From Streptomyces sp. DHE7-1 (GTDB taxonomy: Bacteria > Actinomycetota > Actinomycetes > Streptomycetales > Streptomycetaceae), in contig JACJDG010000003.1 in the NCBI GenBank assembly GCA_016432725.1, positions 5,858,001 to 5,922,000 on the forward strand: a DNA stretch of 64,000 nucleotides. The letters are read 5' to 3'. The position numbers and the translations under genes were made by a program. Positions 40,765 to 50,239 of this stretch are shown piece by piece; within the stretch, counting starts at the first letter, position 1; each line of letters begins with the position of its first letter. The notes beneath the pieces are model-generated. The model ran no database searches and was not told where the DNA came from. It worked only from the letters and a program-made list of their open reading frames with translations.

Positions 40765-41783
40765 TCGGTGAGGTCGCCCGGCGCTCGGGGGTGAGCACTC
40801 GTATGCTCCGGCACTACGACGCCCTGGGGTTGGTGCGGCCGACCGGTCGCACCGTCGGCGGCTACCGCGAGTACTCCGCCGAGGACGTCCGAAGGATCTT
40901 CCACGTGGAGAGCCTGCGGTCCCTCGGGCTCTCGCTCAAGCAGATCGGGCGCGCGCTGGAGGACCCAGCCTTCACACCGTCCGCCCTGGTCGGCGACCTC
41001 ATCCGGTGGACGGAGGACCGCCTGGAGCGGGAACGCGAGCTGCTCGAACGGCTCCGCGCCGTCGACGCCTCGGCGCCCACCGGCTGGCAGGACGTCCTGC
41101 GCATCGTCGAACTGATGCAGGGCCTCGGTTCGGCCAGCGCGGCGCGCAGGCAACAGGCCGTCCTGGCACGGCCGGAGGACGGGCCCGTTCCCGCCGAGCT
41201 GCTGGCCCGGGCGGTCCTCGCCGAGTCGGACCCCAACGTCGCGGGCGCGCTGCGCTGGGCTCTCGCCCGGTCCGGCGGCGACGGCGTGGCGGCACTGGCA
41301 GCCGGCGCGCGCTCGCAGGACGCCGGCATCCGGCGGCGCGCGGTGCTCGCGCTCGCCGGCACACCCGAGGCGCCCGGCGCGACGGCGGCGCTCGTGGACG
41401 CGCTCGGGGACCCGGACCCGACGGTGCGCGGGCACGCCGCCCTTGCGTTGGGCCGGCGGTGCGTCGCCGCGGCCGTGCCGGTGCTCGTCGGCATGGTGGT
41501 CGAGGGCGTCCACGACGTCGACGCGGCGGAGGTCCTGGGCACGCTGTCCCGGGACCCCGGCCGCGGGAGCCGGATCCTGACCGCGCTGGCCGACGAACTC
41601 GCCGAGCCCACCGCGGACTCCGCGACGCGGATACGCCTGACCCAGGCGCTGGTCGAGCTGCCGGGGACGGGCGCGCGGGAGACCCTGCGCCCACTGGCCC
41701 GTGACGACGACCCCGCCGTCGCCCTCGTGGCCTCGGCCTTCCTCACGGTGCTCGACGAGCGGTGCTCCGGGAACCCGGCGTGA
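40758..41783 (+). CDS. MerR-family regulator with C-terminal HEAT repeats
   Basis: 341 residues. Residues 1-70 are a MerR winged helix (LIGEVARRSGVSTRMLRHYD, LGLVRPTGRTVGGYREYSAE), followed by a dimerisation helix (RWTEDRLERERELLERLRAV). Instead of a small effector domain, residues 130-335 are HEAT-like repeats (LRWALARSGGDGVAALAAGA, VRGHAALALGRRCVAAAVPV). The ATG at 40758 overlaps the upstream HEAT gene, so both are made together and may interact. No Cys or drug-binding motif is seen. Confidence 0.85.
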   Translation: MLIGEVARRSGVSTRMLRHYDALGLVRPTGRTVGGYREYSAEDVRRIFHVESLRSLGLSLKQIGRALEDPAFTPSALVGDLIRWTEDRLERERELLERLRAVDASAPTGWQDVLRIVELMQGLGSASAARRQQAVLARPEDGPVPAELLARAVLAESDPNVAGALRWALARSGGDGVAALAAGARSQDAGIRRRAVLALAGTPEAPGATAALVDALGDPDPTVRGHAALALGRRCVAAAVPVLVGMVVEGVHDVDAAEVLGTLSRDPGRGSRILTALADELAEPTADSATRIRLTQALVELPGTGARETLRPLARDDDPAVALVASAFLTVLDERCSGNPA

Positions 41784-41800
41784 GCGAGCCGGTGCCTCGG

Positions 41801-42622
41801 TCATCCGTAGCCGAACACCGCCGCCGCGCCACGGCCCGCCCGTACGTCCAGGCGATCGGCGGCCCGGGCGTCCTCCAGGCCGTCGGCCGTGCGCACGTCG
41901 GCGTGCGGGGCACGGGCGCCGACCCGGTACCGGGAACCGGACGGCACCATGACCTGCACCGCCCCTCGGCCGATGACCACGGAGAGGGTGTGCGGGGCGC
42001 GGGTGAAGCGCATGCTCGCCGAACCCGCCCCGACCGTCGCGCGGACCGTCGGTGAGGTCAGCCCGCTCGCCCGGATCGCGCCCCGGTCCGTACCGACCCG
42101 CAGTGGCCCGTGCGCGTCGGTCACCCGCAGGGTCGCGGTACCGCCGCTGAGGTCCAACGGGCCCCGCAGGCCCCGCAGATCGGCCAGCCCCGAGGTGAGC
42201 CGGGCGGTGACCGGGACGCCCGCCGGGATGTGCAGCTCCACGACCAGCGCGGGGGAGAGGCCGTCCAGCCAGCTCTGCGCCGGCTCCGCCAGCCGCACGT
42301 GCAGCGTGTCGCCCTCCCAGGTCCTGTCCACCCGGGGCACCTTGCGCGTCCATGACCGGGTGCTGCGCATCGCCACCTCGTCCGCGCGGCCGGGCCGTAC
42401 CAGCACGGAGCCCCCCGCGCCGTCGATCCGGACCGCCGCCACCCGGTGCCGCAGACGCACCTCGTCCGTACGCGTCGTGGGGTGCAGCCGAAGCCAGCCC
42501 CACACCGCGAGGGGAGCCAGGACGACCAGAGCGGTCAGTACGGCCGCCACGCGCCAAGTCCAGCGCCGCGTCGGCCAGGAGAGCACGTCCGGTGACGGTC
42601 GGTCGTCGGCGGGCATGCGCAC
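41801..42622 (-). CDS. membrane-anchored DUF4097-like beta-repeat protein
   Basis: 273 residues with one TM helix near the N-terminus (WRVAAVLTALVVLAPLAVWG) and an extracellular-type domain of short beta-strands: VAAVRIDGAGGSVLVRPGRA, LHVRLAEPAQSWLDGLSPAL, VVELHIPAGVPVTARLTSGL, IRASGLTSPTVRATVGAGSA. This looks like the adhesin/DUF4097 beta-helix family. The start is GTG 42622 or ATG 42616. It converges on the MerR-HEAT gene with 17 bp between stops. Function unknown. Confidence 0.65.
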   Translation of the reverse strand: MRMPADDRPSPDVLSWPTRRWTWRVAAVLTALVVLAPLAVWGWLRLHPTTRTDEVRLRHRVAAVRIDGAGGSVLVRPGRADEVAMRSTRSWTRKVPRVDRTWEGDTLHVRLAEPAQSWLDGLSPALVVELHIPAGVPVTARLTSGLADLRGLRGPLDLSGGTATLRVTDAHGPLRVGTDRGAIRASGLTSPTVRATVGAGSASMRFTRAPHTLSVVIGRGAVQVMVPSGSRYRVGARAPHADVRTADGLEDARAADRLDVRAGRGAAAVFGYG

Positions 42623-42806
42623 GATGGTAACGGCCCTCCCACTCGGCCCCCGGCGTCGGCGCAGGTCACGTCCATGGTGAAACCAGTACCACCATCAAGT
42701 CGGGTAGTGGGGTCACTGTTTCCGGCCGCCCCGCCGACCATCCTCGATCACGTACCCGGGAACGAGCGGAGCTCGGTCCCCGCAGTATCGAGTGAGGAGC
42801 GGTGTC

Positions 42807-43310
42807 GTGGTCACCACCGAGCAGATCATGGGAACGGCCGGCGTCCTTGGCACTGCCCGCACGCCGGCCGGACGGCGGGCCCAGCGAGGCGCCGCCTCCC
42901 CGGGGCCGGTCACGGCCCGGCGTGGGGTGTCCCTCGTCACCTCGCGCCGGGCCGGTCCCGTCCTGCTGGGCCTCGGCCTGGCGATGATCCCCTGGGTCGT
43001 CCGGCTGCACACCGAACTGCCCGCCACCGCGCACGCGGCGCACTGGGCCTGGACCTGGACCGGCCTCGACATCCTCGAAGGCCTCGGCCTCATCGCCACC
43101 GGACAGTTGCTGCGCCGGGGCGACGCCCGCGCCTCGCTCACCGCGGCGGCCACCTCGGCGCTTCTCGTCGTCGACGCGTGGTTCGACACGATGACCGCCG
43201 CCGGCGGGCAGGACCTGTTCACCGCGGTGGCCATGGCCCTGGGCGCCGAGCTGCCGCTCGCGGCGGTGTGCGCGTATCTCGCCTGGTCCAGGTTTCCGCG
43301 GGTGAGATGA
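42807..43310 (+). CDS. integral membrane protein of unknown function
   Basis: 167 residues from the GTG at 42807, with the site GAGGAG seven bases upstream. After a basic lead (TPAGRRAQRGAASPG) there are four hydrophobic segments: GPVLLGLGLAMIPWVV, WTGLDILEGLGLIATGQLL, LTAAATSALLVVDAWFDTMT and LFTAVAMALGAELPLAAVCA. I do not recognise the family with certainty. It precedes the two-component pair by 75 bp and may be cotranscribed with it. Confidence 0.7.
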   Translation: MVTTEQIMGTAGVLGTARTPAGRRAQRGAASPGPVTARRGVSLVTSRRAGPVLLGLGLAMIPWVVRLHTELPATAHAAHWAWTWTGLDILEGLGLIATGQLLRRGDARASLTAAATSALLVVDAWFDTMTAAGGQDLFTAVAMALGAELPLAAVCAYLAWSRFPRVR

Positions 43311-43384
43311 GCGGCCGAGGAGTGCCGGGTCCGCCTCCCCGCCGACGCAGGCTTCGGCCGCCGCTGCCGGGATACCGTGTCGTC

Positions 43385-44556
43385 ATGCCATCCACCTCCG
43401 GGTTACGCGGCCGACTCGGCAGGGTCCGTCGGCACACCGCGTTCCTGGCCGCCGGTGCCCCCTGCAACTGGCCGCGTTCTGGCTGGCGTTGGCCGTCGTG
43501 CCGGTGCCCTCGCTGACCGCGGTGCACCGTCACCGGTTCCGGGCGATGCTGGAGGTGGCCATCCCGCCCGCGACGAGCCCCGGGCACGCGCCGCGCGGGC
43601 TGCGCGAACGGATCGCCTCACCCCTGATCCGGCGTCAGCTGACCTACCACCTGCTCGTCGGGCCACTGGTGGCGCTCGGCGCCCTGGCCGTCCTGGCCCT
43701 GTGGGCCGTCGGGGTCACGGCCATCACTGTCCTGCTGTGGATATGGGCCCTGCCGCCGGAGTGGCGCATCGACCACCGCGGCTACCTCAGCAACGCCGCC
43801 TACGTCTCGGCCGGCGGCCTGCTGGTCCTGCTCACCGCGGTGTGGCTGACCGGGACACTGGTGCGCGCCGACACCTACGCCGGCACACAGCTGCTCGGCC
43901 CGAGCCGCACCGAGCTGCTGCGCCGCCGCATCGAGAACCTCTCCGAGAGCCGGGCCGGCGTCGTCGACGCCGCCGACCTCGAACGCCGCCGCATCGAGCG
44001 GGACCTGCACGACGGCGCGCAGCAGCGCCTGGTCTCCCTCGCCGTCAACCTGGGCATCGCCAGGGCCACGTTGCGGGATCTGCCGCCCGAGGCGCTGAAG
44101 GTCATCGACGAGGCCCACCGGGAGGCCAAGGAGGCCATCACCGAACTGCAGGACCTGGTGCGGGGGCTGCACCCGGCGGTACTCGAGGACCGCGGCCTGG
44201 ACGCGGCCCTCACCGGTCTCGCCGCCCGCGTACCCGTGCCCGTGCGGCTGTCCGTCCGGCTGGAGCCGCGCCCGTCGGCGACCGTGGAGGCCGTGCCGTA
44301 CTACGTCGTCTCCGAGGCGCTGACCAACGTCGTCAAGCACGCCCGGGCCTCCCAGGTGGCCGTGCGTGTCGAAGGGAAGGCAGACACCGTGTCCGTGACC
44401 ATCGTCGACGACGGTGCCGGAGGTGCGGACCCGTCCGGCGGGACCGGGCTGACCGGCCTGGTGAAGCGGGTCGCCTCGGTGGACGGCACGCTGTCCATCG
44501 ACAGCCCCGCCGGCGGTCCCACCACGCTCGAGGTGGAGCTGCCGTGCGCGCGGTGA
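43385..44556 (+). CDS. NarL-type sensor histidine kinase, one frameshift
   Basis: About 391 residues when repaired. The ATG at 43385 gives MPSTSGLRGRLGRVRRHTAF, then the frame breaks at 43458-43462 (C5 for C6), leading to LQLAAFWLALAVVPVPSLTA. Four TM segments lie before residue 165. HisKA_3 follows with phospho-acceptor His in RRIERDLHDGAQQRLVSLAV, and a HATPase with YYVVSEALTNVVKHA, TIVDDGAGGADPSGGTGLTG. Signal unknown. Its stop overlaps the response regulator start. Confidence 0.87.
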
Positions 44557-45191
44557 TCGCGGAGGACTCCGTGCTGTTGCGCGTGGGTCTGGTCAAGGTG
44601 CTGGAGATGGCCGGCTTCGACGTCGTCGCCGAGGCCGGGGACGAACCCGGCCTGCTCGCCGCCGTCGAGGAGCACCGCCCCGACATCGCCGTCACGGACG
44701 TGCGGATGCCGCCCGACCACAGCTCGGAAGGGGTCCGCTGCGCGCTCGCGATCCGTGAGCGGTGGCCCGGCACGGCGGTGCTGCTGCTGTCCCAGTACGT
44801 CGAGGAGCAGTACGCCGCCGATCTGCTCGCCAAGGACACGGCGGGGCTCGGCTATCTGCTCAAGCAGCGCGTCGCCGACGTCGAGGAGTTCGTGGAGGCG
44901 CTGCGCCGGGTCGCCGCGGGAGGCACGGCCCTCGACCCGCAAGTGGTCTCGCAGCTCCTGCTGCGCCGCCGCAGCGACCCCCTGGAGCGGCTGACGTCAC
45001 GGGAGCGGGAGGTGCTGGAACTGATGGCCGGGGGCCGCTCCAACCTCGGTATCGCCCAGCAACTGGTGGTGAGCGAGAGCACGGTCGCCAAGCACATCAA
45101 CAACATCCTGGCCAAACTCGATCTCCCCAACGCGGACGCGGACCACCGGCGGGTGCTGGCCGTGCTGCGCTTCCTCGGCATCGGGGAGTGA
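44544..45191 (+). CDS. LuxR/NarL-family response regulator
   Basis: 215 residues from the GTG at 44544, overlapping the kinase gene by 13 bp. Receiver domain: acidic pair in VIAEDSVLLRVGL, phospho-acceptor Asp in IAVTDVRMPPDHSSEGV, Lys in YLLKQRVADVEEFVEAL. The C-terminal HTH shows LTSREREVLELMAGGRSNLG and STVAKHINNILAKLDLPNAD. It forms a cognate pair with the kinase. Target genes are unknown; the sigma factor gene begins 260 bp downstream. Confidence 0.9.
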   Translation: MRAVIAEDSVLLRVGLVKVLEMAGFDVVAEAGDEPGLLAAVEEHRPDIAVTDVRMPPDHSSEGVRCALAIRERWPGTAVLLLSQYVEEQYAADLLAKDTAGLGYLLKQRVADVEEFVEALRRVAAGGTALDPQVVSQLLLRRRSDPLERLTSREREVLELMAGGRSNLGIAQQLVVSESTVAKHINNILAKLDLPNADADHRRVLAVLRFLGIGE

Positions 45192-45392
45192 CCGCCCCAC
45201 TCCGGGGCGCACCGCGCGGCGATCAACTCCGGCAGCGGCCCGGTGGAGGCGGCGCCCCCGCGCCGCGGTGCGCTCATCACGGAGGCCACCGCCGAGGCGT
45301 GTGGGCCGGATGAAGACGGGTGAGAGACTGGTGGAGAGTCGGACGAGAAATGAGGAAAGTCCGAGGAATGCCTCTCAAGGGCCGGGGTATGC

Positions 45393-45424
45393 GCCTGCTT
45401 GCCGGGCGATACGCCGGCGCAGGC
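45393..45424 (+). promoter_or_regulatory. hairpin in the leader of the sigma factor gene
   Basis: GCCTGC and GCCGG (45393-45405, two-base bulge) pair with CCGGC and GCAGGC (45414-45424). It lies about 30 bp before the ATG at 45453, and the stretch just before it contains GGGTAT at 45385-45390, which resembles a SigB-type -10. No clear -35 (GTTT) is seen at the right distance. Confidence 0.3.
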
Positions 45425-45452
45425 AGGCATGACCCACAGGGAGGGGCGCAGG

Positions 45453-46295
45453 ATGGTGGCGACGGCTGTACGGGCCGCTGGGCGGACGGTGGACGTTCCG
45501 GAGATCGCGGACCCTTCCAGGGTCGCGCCGAAGGACGCGCGTGAGCTGTCGAAGCGGTTCTTCGACCGGCTGGCGGTGCTGGAGGAGGGGACTCCCGAGT
45601 ACCAGTACGCGCGCAACACGCTGATAGAGATGAACATGTCCCTCGTCCGCTACGCGGCCGGCCGGTTCCGCAGTCGGGGTGCGGAGGAGATGGAGGACAT
45701 CGTCCAGGTCGGCATGATCGGCCTCATCAAGGCGATCGACCGGTTCGAGCTGACCCGCGAGGTCGAGTTCACCTCCTTCGCCGTCCCCTACATCGTGGGC
45801 GAGATCAAGCGGTTCTTCCGCGACACCTCGTGGGCCGTGCACGTCCCGCGCCGGCTCCAGGAGGCCCGCGTCCAGCTCGCCCGCGCCAACGAGGAGCTGC
45901 GCAGCCGGCTGGGCCGTACGCCGACGACCAAGGAGCTGTCGGAGCTGATGAGCCTGCCGGAGAGCGAGGTGGTGGAGGCCCAGCTCGCCTCCAACGGCTA
46001 CACCTCGGCCTCCCTGGACGCCACGATCGGCGGCAGCGAGGACGGCGAGGCCGCGCTCGCGGACTTCATCGGCAGCGAGGACGCCGCCCTCGGCCTGATC
46101 GAGGACTTCCACTCCCTCGCCCCGCTCATCGCCGAGCTCGACGAACGCGACCGCAAGATCATCCACTGGCGCTTCGTCGAGGAGCTCACCCAGGCCCAGA
46201 TCGGCGAGCGCCTCGGCGTCTCCCAGATGCACGTCTCCCGGCTCATCTCCCGTCTCCTGGGCCGGCTGCGCGAGGGCATGCTCAGCACCGTCTGA
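45453..46295 (+). CDS. SigB/SigF/SigG-family RNA polymerase sigma factor
   Basis: 280-residue group 3 stress-type sigma factor. Region 2: MNMSLVRYAAGRFRSRGAEE, IVQVGMIGLIKAIDRFEL and VEFTSFAVPYIVGEIKRFFR; region 3: PRRLQEARVQLARANEELRS; region 4: RKIIHWRFVEELTQAQIGER and VSQMHVSRLISRLLGRL. The ATG at 45453 follows CAGGGAGGGG at a good distance; ATG 45429 and a longer frame are possible. No RsbW/RsbV pair is adjacent, so control must come from the STAS/HATPase/PP2C genes around it. Confidence 0.9.
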   Translation: MVATAVRAAGRTVDVPEIADPSRVAPKDARELSKRFFDRLAVLEEGTPEYQYARNTLIEMNMSLVRYAAGRFRSRGAEEMEDIVQVGMIGLIKAIDRFELTREVEFTSFAVPYIVGEIKRFFRDTSWAVHVPRRLQEARVQLARANEELRSRLGRTPTTKELSELMSLPESEVVEAQLASNGYTSASLDATIGGSEDGEAALADFIGSEDAALGLIEDFHSLAPLIAELDERDRKIIHWRFVEELTQAQIGERLGVSQMHVSRLISRLLGRLREGMLSTV

Positions 46296-46548
46296 CGTCC
46301 AGGGACCCGTCGGCCGCCCGGTCGGCGGGTCCTGTCGTCGCGCTCCGCGCGCTCACTTCCCCGTCACGAACCGGTCGCTCCGCACTCCCCAACAGTTGCC
46401 GTTTGACAACTATGGCCGTGAGGCAAGAAAGTAGCCCAGTCGTACCGCACGGGGAAGGATCCGCAATGTTCCGGTGGGCGGAGATCGCTCCGTGTGCCGG
46501 CCACCCGAGCCCCGTCATGCCGGAGCGGCCGGTGGCCGGATCCTGCGC

Positions 46549-47033
46549 TCAGGCCGTCCGGCCGTCGGCGCGCGGGGCGTCGTCGTGTATCTGCGACGCC
46601 GCCGTGTCGCAGAACGCCTCGAGTCCTTCGAGGAGGGCGGTGCGCTTGACCGCGGGCATCCGCTCCAGCACCGCCTGCAGCTCCTTCTCCCGGCGTGCGC
46701 GCAGATCGTCGAGGAAGGCGCGGCCGCGGTTGCTGAGATGCAGCCGTACCTCGCGCCGGTCGGCGGGGCTGATCGCGCGCTCGACGAAGCCGGCGGCGAC
46801 CAGACGGTCGCAGAGCCGACTGGTGGACGGGGCGTGGAGGCGAGAGAATCGGCGAGTGTGCGCAGATTGATGCCGTCCTGGTGCTCGAGCATCAGCAGGA
46901 CGCGCATCTGGGACGGAGAGGCCGGCGCGGTCGACGCCCGGCCCCACAGTACTTCCAGCAACTCCACGGCCGTCAAGGTCACGTGGGCGACCTCGACAGG
47001 CTCTGGGCGGGGGCGGAAGACAGTCACCGTCAC
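46549..47033 (-). CDS. MarR-family regulator, one frameshift
   Basis: About 161 residues, read leftwards from the GTG at 47033. VEVAHVTLTAVELLEVLWGR and PSQMRVLLMLEHQDGINLRT are the N-terminal helices. The frame breaks at 46840-46841 (GGAGGCGAG for GGAGGCCGAG), then LHAPSTSRLCDRLVAAGFVE is the recognition helix and ISPADRREVRLHLSNRGRAF the wing. It is divergent from the PP2C-like gene at 47150 and resembles the MarR gene at 53968. Ligand unknown. An AGTTG-N8-CAACT palindrome lies in the 46296-46548 gap. Confidence 0.8.
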
Positions 47034-47149
47034 ACTCTCGCAGGCACCAGGGACGGTTGTCAGCGTACTAGGTGCCCGTCTTGGCAAGAGATGGTTCGGA
47101 CGGCCGACGCGGTTCGGCCCGGGCGGTATCCGTGTATGTCCGCCGAAGG

Positions 47150-48328
47150 ATGGGTGTATCTAAGATCGTGAACAGATTTGTGACCGCTGAGCGCGCCCTG
47201 CGCACGGCGGCCCCGGACAAGCTGCTCGACGCCGTGCGCCGAGTGCTGGCCGATGAGTACGCGGCCGAGTCCGTCGACCTGCTGCTGGCCGACTACGGTC
47301 TCACCGTGCTGCAGCCGGTGTCGGTGCTGCCGCACACCGAGGAGCCGGTGTCGCTGCACAACAGCACCGCCGGCCGTGCCTTCGGCGCCCAGGAGCCCTT
47401 CGTGGAGAGCGCCAAGGACGGTTACACGCGCGTCCAGCTGCCGGTCACCGTGCGCGGAGACCGGCTGGGCGTGCTGTCGGTCGCCCTGCCGGACGGGGAC
47501 GTCGCGCCCGACGTGCTCGGGGAGTTGGCGGACATCGCCGAGGTGCTCGGGCACGAGGTGGTCGTGGCCGAACGCGACACGGACGTGTACATGCAGGCGA
47601 GGCGCAAGGACCGGCTGACCCTGGCCGCCGAGATGCAGTGGCAGCTGCTGCCCGGCCGCTCCTGCGCCCGGCCCGAGTTCGAACTCGGCGCGCAGCTCGA
47701 GCCGGCCTACGCGATCTACGGCGACAACTTCGACTGGTCCGCCACGGCCGACCGTCTCATGCTCTACGTCACGAACGGCATGGGGGAGGGCATAGAGGCC
47801 TCCCTGCTGACGAACCTGGCCATCAACGCCCTGCGCAACGCCCGGCGGGCCGGTATCGCCCTGCCCGACCAGGCCGCGCTGGCCGACCAGGCGGTCTACG
47901 CCCACTACCGGGGGCGCAGCTACCTCTCGGTGCTGATGTTCGACTTCGAACTCTCGACCGGCCGGGCGAAGGTGGTGGACGCGGGCTCCCCGCAGCTGCT
48001 GCGGCTGCGCGACGGCGTGGTCGAACGCGTCACCTTCGAGGCGCAGCTCCCGCTGGGCATGTTCGAGGAGACCGACTACGTGACCCAGGAGTTCCAGGTG
48101 GAGCCCGGCGACCGGCTGGTCTTCGTCAGTGACGGGGTCTACGAGGTCGCCTCGCCCCTGGGGGAGGCCTACGGGGACGCCGCGCTGGCCCGGGCGGTCA
48201 CCTCCACCCGCCTGCTGTCGGCCGCCGAGGTGCCGCGTGCCATCCTGAGAGAGCTGACCGGCCATCGCGGACAGCCCGCCCCGGAGGACGACGCCCTGGT
48301 CGTCTGCCTCGACTGGCGCGGGCGCTGA
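47150..48328 (+). CDS. RsbU-like PP2C/SpoIIE protein, altered metal site (N for D)
   Basis: 392 residues from the ATG at 47150 (GTG 47168 possible). N-terminal GAF-like part (LLLADYGLTVLQPVSVLPHT, VTVRGDRLGVLSVALPDGD), then SpoIIE domain: LTLAAEMQWQLLPGRSC, IYGDNFDWSATADRLMLYVT, GMGEGIEASLLTNLAINAL, PGDRLVFVSDGVYEVASPLG and DDALVVCLDWRGR. The usual Asp before GMGxG is Asn (TNGMGEG), while the SDG and DD ligands are kept. It is a close paralogue of the protein at 52766. Probably acts on STAS proteins or senses through the GAF part. Confidence 0.85.
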   Translation: MGVSKIVNRFVTAERALRTAAPDKLLDAVRRVLADEYAAESVDLLLADYGLTVLQPVSVLPHTEEPVSLHNSTAGRAFGAQEPFVESAKDGYTRVQLPVTVRGDRLGVLSVALPDGDVAPDVLGELADIAEVLGHEVVVAERDTDVYMQARRKDRLTLAAEMQWQLLPGRSCARPEFELGAQLEPAYAIYGDNFDWSATADRLMLYVTNGMGEGIEASLLTNLAINALRNARRAGIALPDQAALADQAVYAHYRGRSYLSVLMFDFELSTGRAKVVDAGSPQLLRLRDGVVERVTFEAQLPLGMFEETDYVTQEFQVEPGDRLVFVSDGVYEVASPLGEAYGDAALARAVTSTRLLSAAEVPRAILRELTGHRGQPAPEDDALVVCLDWRGR

Positions 48329-48481
48329 ACGGCCGGAGAAGGCGTGCCACCGGAACACCGGCGTGAATGTGTCGATGCTGTGTCGTTTCCGGGGCACGTG
48401 CGGCGTTAATGCTTGTCATGTGGCAATAATTGGCGAAGTTGTGCCGGTCCCGGCGCGGCCGCCTGTTCCAAGTGGGAGATG

Positions 48482-49375
48482 ATGCGAGTGTCGGAGCAGG
48501 CGACGGCTGAGGCGGCGGCGCGGGAGCTGGGAGGCTTCCTGGAGCGCCGGCGCGAGCAGATCGCCCAGCGCTGGGCGGACGCCCCGCTGTTCCGGACCGT
48601 CTTCACCGTCTCCCGCGACGAGGCCGTGGAGGCCTGCAAGGCCGTGGTGGACGCTCTCGCGGACGTGGCCTCGACCGGCAGGCTGGAGAACGTGGCGGCC
48701 CCCGGCTTCGACTCGGCGCGCGAGCAGCTCGGGCGCATGGCCGCCTCCCGGGCGCGCAGCGGCTACAGCCCCGCCCAGATCGCGGACGAGGCCGCGGCCC
48801 TGCGGCCGGTGACCGCCGAGCTGCTGCACGGCGAGACGTCGGACCCGTCCGGCGACGAGGCGCGGGACGTCCTGCTGGCGCTCACCGTCCTGATGGGCAC
48901 CCTGCGTCTGGTGATCATGGAGACGACGATCAACGCGGGCGAGGAGCTGATCGCACGGCAGCGGCAGCAGCTCCTCGAGGTGGCCACCCCCGTGATCAGC
49001 CTGTGGGAGGGCATCGTCGCGGTTCCCCTGATCGGCACGCTCGACAGCGCCCGCAGCCAGGTCGTCATGGAGTCGCTGCTCCAGGCCATCGTGGAGCAGC
49101 GGGCCCGCTACGCGATCCTCGACATCACCGGCGTGCCCACGGTCGACTCGCTCGTCGCGCAGCACCTGATGAAGACGGTCGCCGCGGCCCGCCTGATGGG
49201 CGCCGAGTGCGTCGTCTCCGGCATCCGCCCGGCCATCGCGCAGACCATCGTGCACCTCGGCATCGACCTGGGCTCGGTCGTCACCCGCAGCACGCTGGCC
49301 GACGCCCTGGCCCACGCCCTCTCCCGGCAGGGCATCGAGGTCTCCCGGCGTACGGCCGGTGTGAACCCGCGATGA
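48482..49375 (+). CDS. rsbR: RsbR-type stressosome protein (RsbRD_N + STAS)
   Basis: 297 residues. The N-terminal half is helical, of the RsbRD_N type (ELGGFLERRREQIAQRWADA, ARSGYSPAQIADEAAALRPV). The C-terminal STAS domain contains VPLIGTLDSARSQVVMESLL and LDITGVPTVDSLVAQHLMKT, with Thr/Ser residues at the places phosphorylated by RsbT in Bacillus. The ATG at 48482 (or 48479, or GTG 48488) follows GTGGGAG. Its stop overlaps rsbS by 4 bp, and rsbS-rsbT follow: the classic stressosome order R-S-T. Confidence 0.9.
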   Translation: MRVSEQATAEAAARELGGFLERRREQIAQRWADAPLFRTVFTVSRDEAVEACKAVVDALADVASTGRLENVAAPGFDSAREQLGRMAASRARSGYSPAQIADEAAALRPVTAELLHGETSDPSGDEARDVLLALTVLMGTLRLVIMETTINAGEELIARQRQQLLEVATPVISLWEGIVAVPLIGTLDSARSQVVMESLLQAIVEQRARYAILDITGVPTVDSLVAQHLMKTVAAARLMGAECVVSGIRPAIAQTIVHLGIDLGSVVTRSTLADALAHALSRQGIEVSRRTAGVNPR

Positions 49376-49790
49376 CCATCCCCGCCCCCCTCCCGGGCAG
49401 CCTGGCCGCGGTGCCGGTCCTCGCAATGGGGGACATCCTGCTGGTCTCCCTCCAGGGGAGCTGCACGACGGCACGGCCGAGCAGCTCCAGCAGGACATCG
49501 CCCACCGGGTGGCCCACAGCGAGGCCACCGGCGTGGTCATCGACGTCTCCGGCGTCGACGTCGTCGACTCCTTCCTCGGCCGCGTCATCGCGGAGATCGC
49601 CGCCAACGCCCGGCTGCTGGCCGCCCGTACCGTCCTGTGCGGCATGGGGCCCGCCGTGGCGATCACCCTGGTCGAGCTGGGCCTGACCCTCCCCGGCGTG
49701 GCGACCGCGCTCGACGTCGACCGTGCCTTCGAGCTGCTCCGGCAGGACGTCCCGGCGGCCGGACCGGGCGAAGTCGCGGGGCGCACATGA
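49372..49790 (+). CDS. rsbS: RsbS-type STAS antagonist, one frameshift
   Basis: About 139 residues when repaired. PVLAMGDILLVSLQG leads, across a break at 49456-49460 (G4 for G5), into ELHDGTAEQLQQDIAHRVAH and VVIDVSGVDVVDSFLGRVIA, with the phospho-acceptor Ser in VDSFLG, then MGPAVAITLVELGLTLPGVA. RsbS is the stressosome scaffold that holds RsbT until phosphorylated. It overlaps both neighbours by 4 bp, showing tight coupling. Confidence 0.9.
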
Positions 49791-50239
49791 CGCCGGCCGC
49801 CCCCGACCCCGCCACCGCGACGAGTCTGCCCATCGGCTCGGACGCGGATCTCGCATGGGTCCGCCACCAGGTGCGGCGGTTCGCGGCCGAACTCGGGTTC
49901 GGACTCGTGCAGCAGACCAAACTCGTCACCGCGGCCAGCGAGCTGGCCCGCAACACGCTGATCCACGGCGGTGGCGGCGAGGCGCGGATCACCCCCGTGA
50001 CCAACGCCACGACGCGCGGACTGCGGCTGTCCTTCATCGACACCGGCCCCGGCATCCGAGACGTCGAACTGGCCACGACCGACGGCTACACCACCGGCGG
50101 CGGCCTCGGACTCGGTCTCAGCGGCGCCAGGCGGCTGGTGGACGAGTTCACCATCGACACCAAGCCCGGTGAGGGCACCGTCGTCACTCTCGTCGCCTGG
50201 GTCACCGGCGTGCCCGCCGTCCGGCCGGGGTCGCGATGA
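49787..50239 (+). CDS. rsbT: RsbT-type serine kinase / switch protein
   Basis: 150-residue GHKL ATPase. N box VTAASELARNTLIHGGGG, G1 IDTGPGIRD and G2 GGGLGLGLSGARRLVDEF are complete. RsbT phosphorylates RsbR/RsbS on stress, leaves the stressosome and activates an RsbU phosphatase. The ATG overlaps the rsbS stop (49787-49790) and its own stop overlaps the next gene by 4 bp. Confidence 0.92.
   Translation: MTPAAPDPATATSLPIGSDADLAWVRHQVRRFAAELGFGLVQQTKLVTAASELARNTLIHGGGGEARITPVTNATTRGLRLSFIDTGPGIRDVELATTDGYTTGGGLGLGLSGARRLVDEFTIDTKPGEGTVVTLVAWVTGVPAVRPGSR

Noticed and set aside
46441..46548. Short + strand frame starting MFRWAEIAPCAG after the sigma gene
   Set aside because: A purine-rich site precedes the ATG, but the frame runs into the MarR gene antisense and shows no recognisable family.
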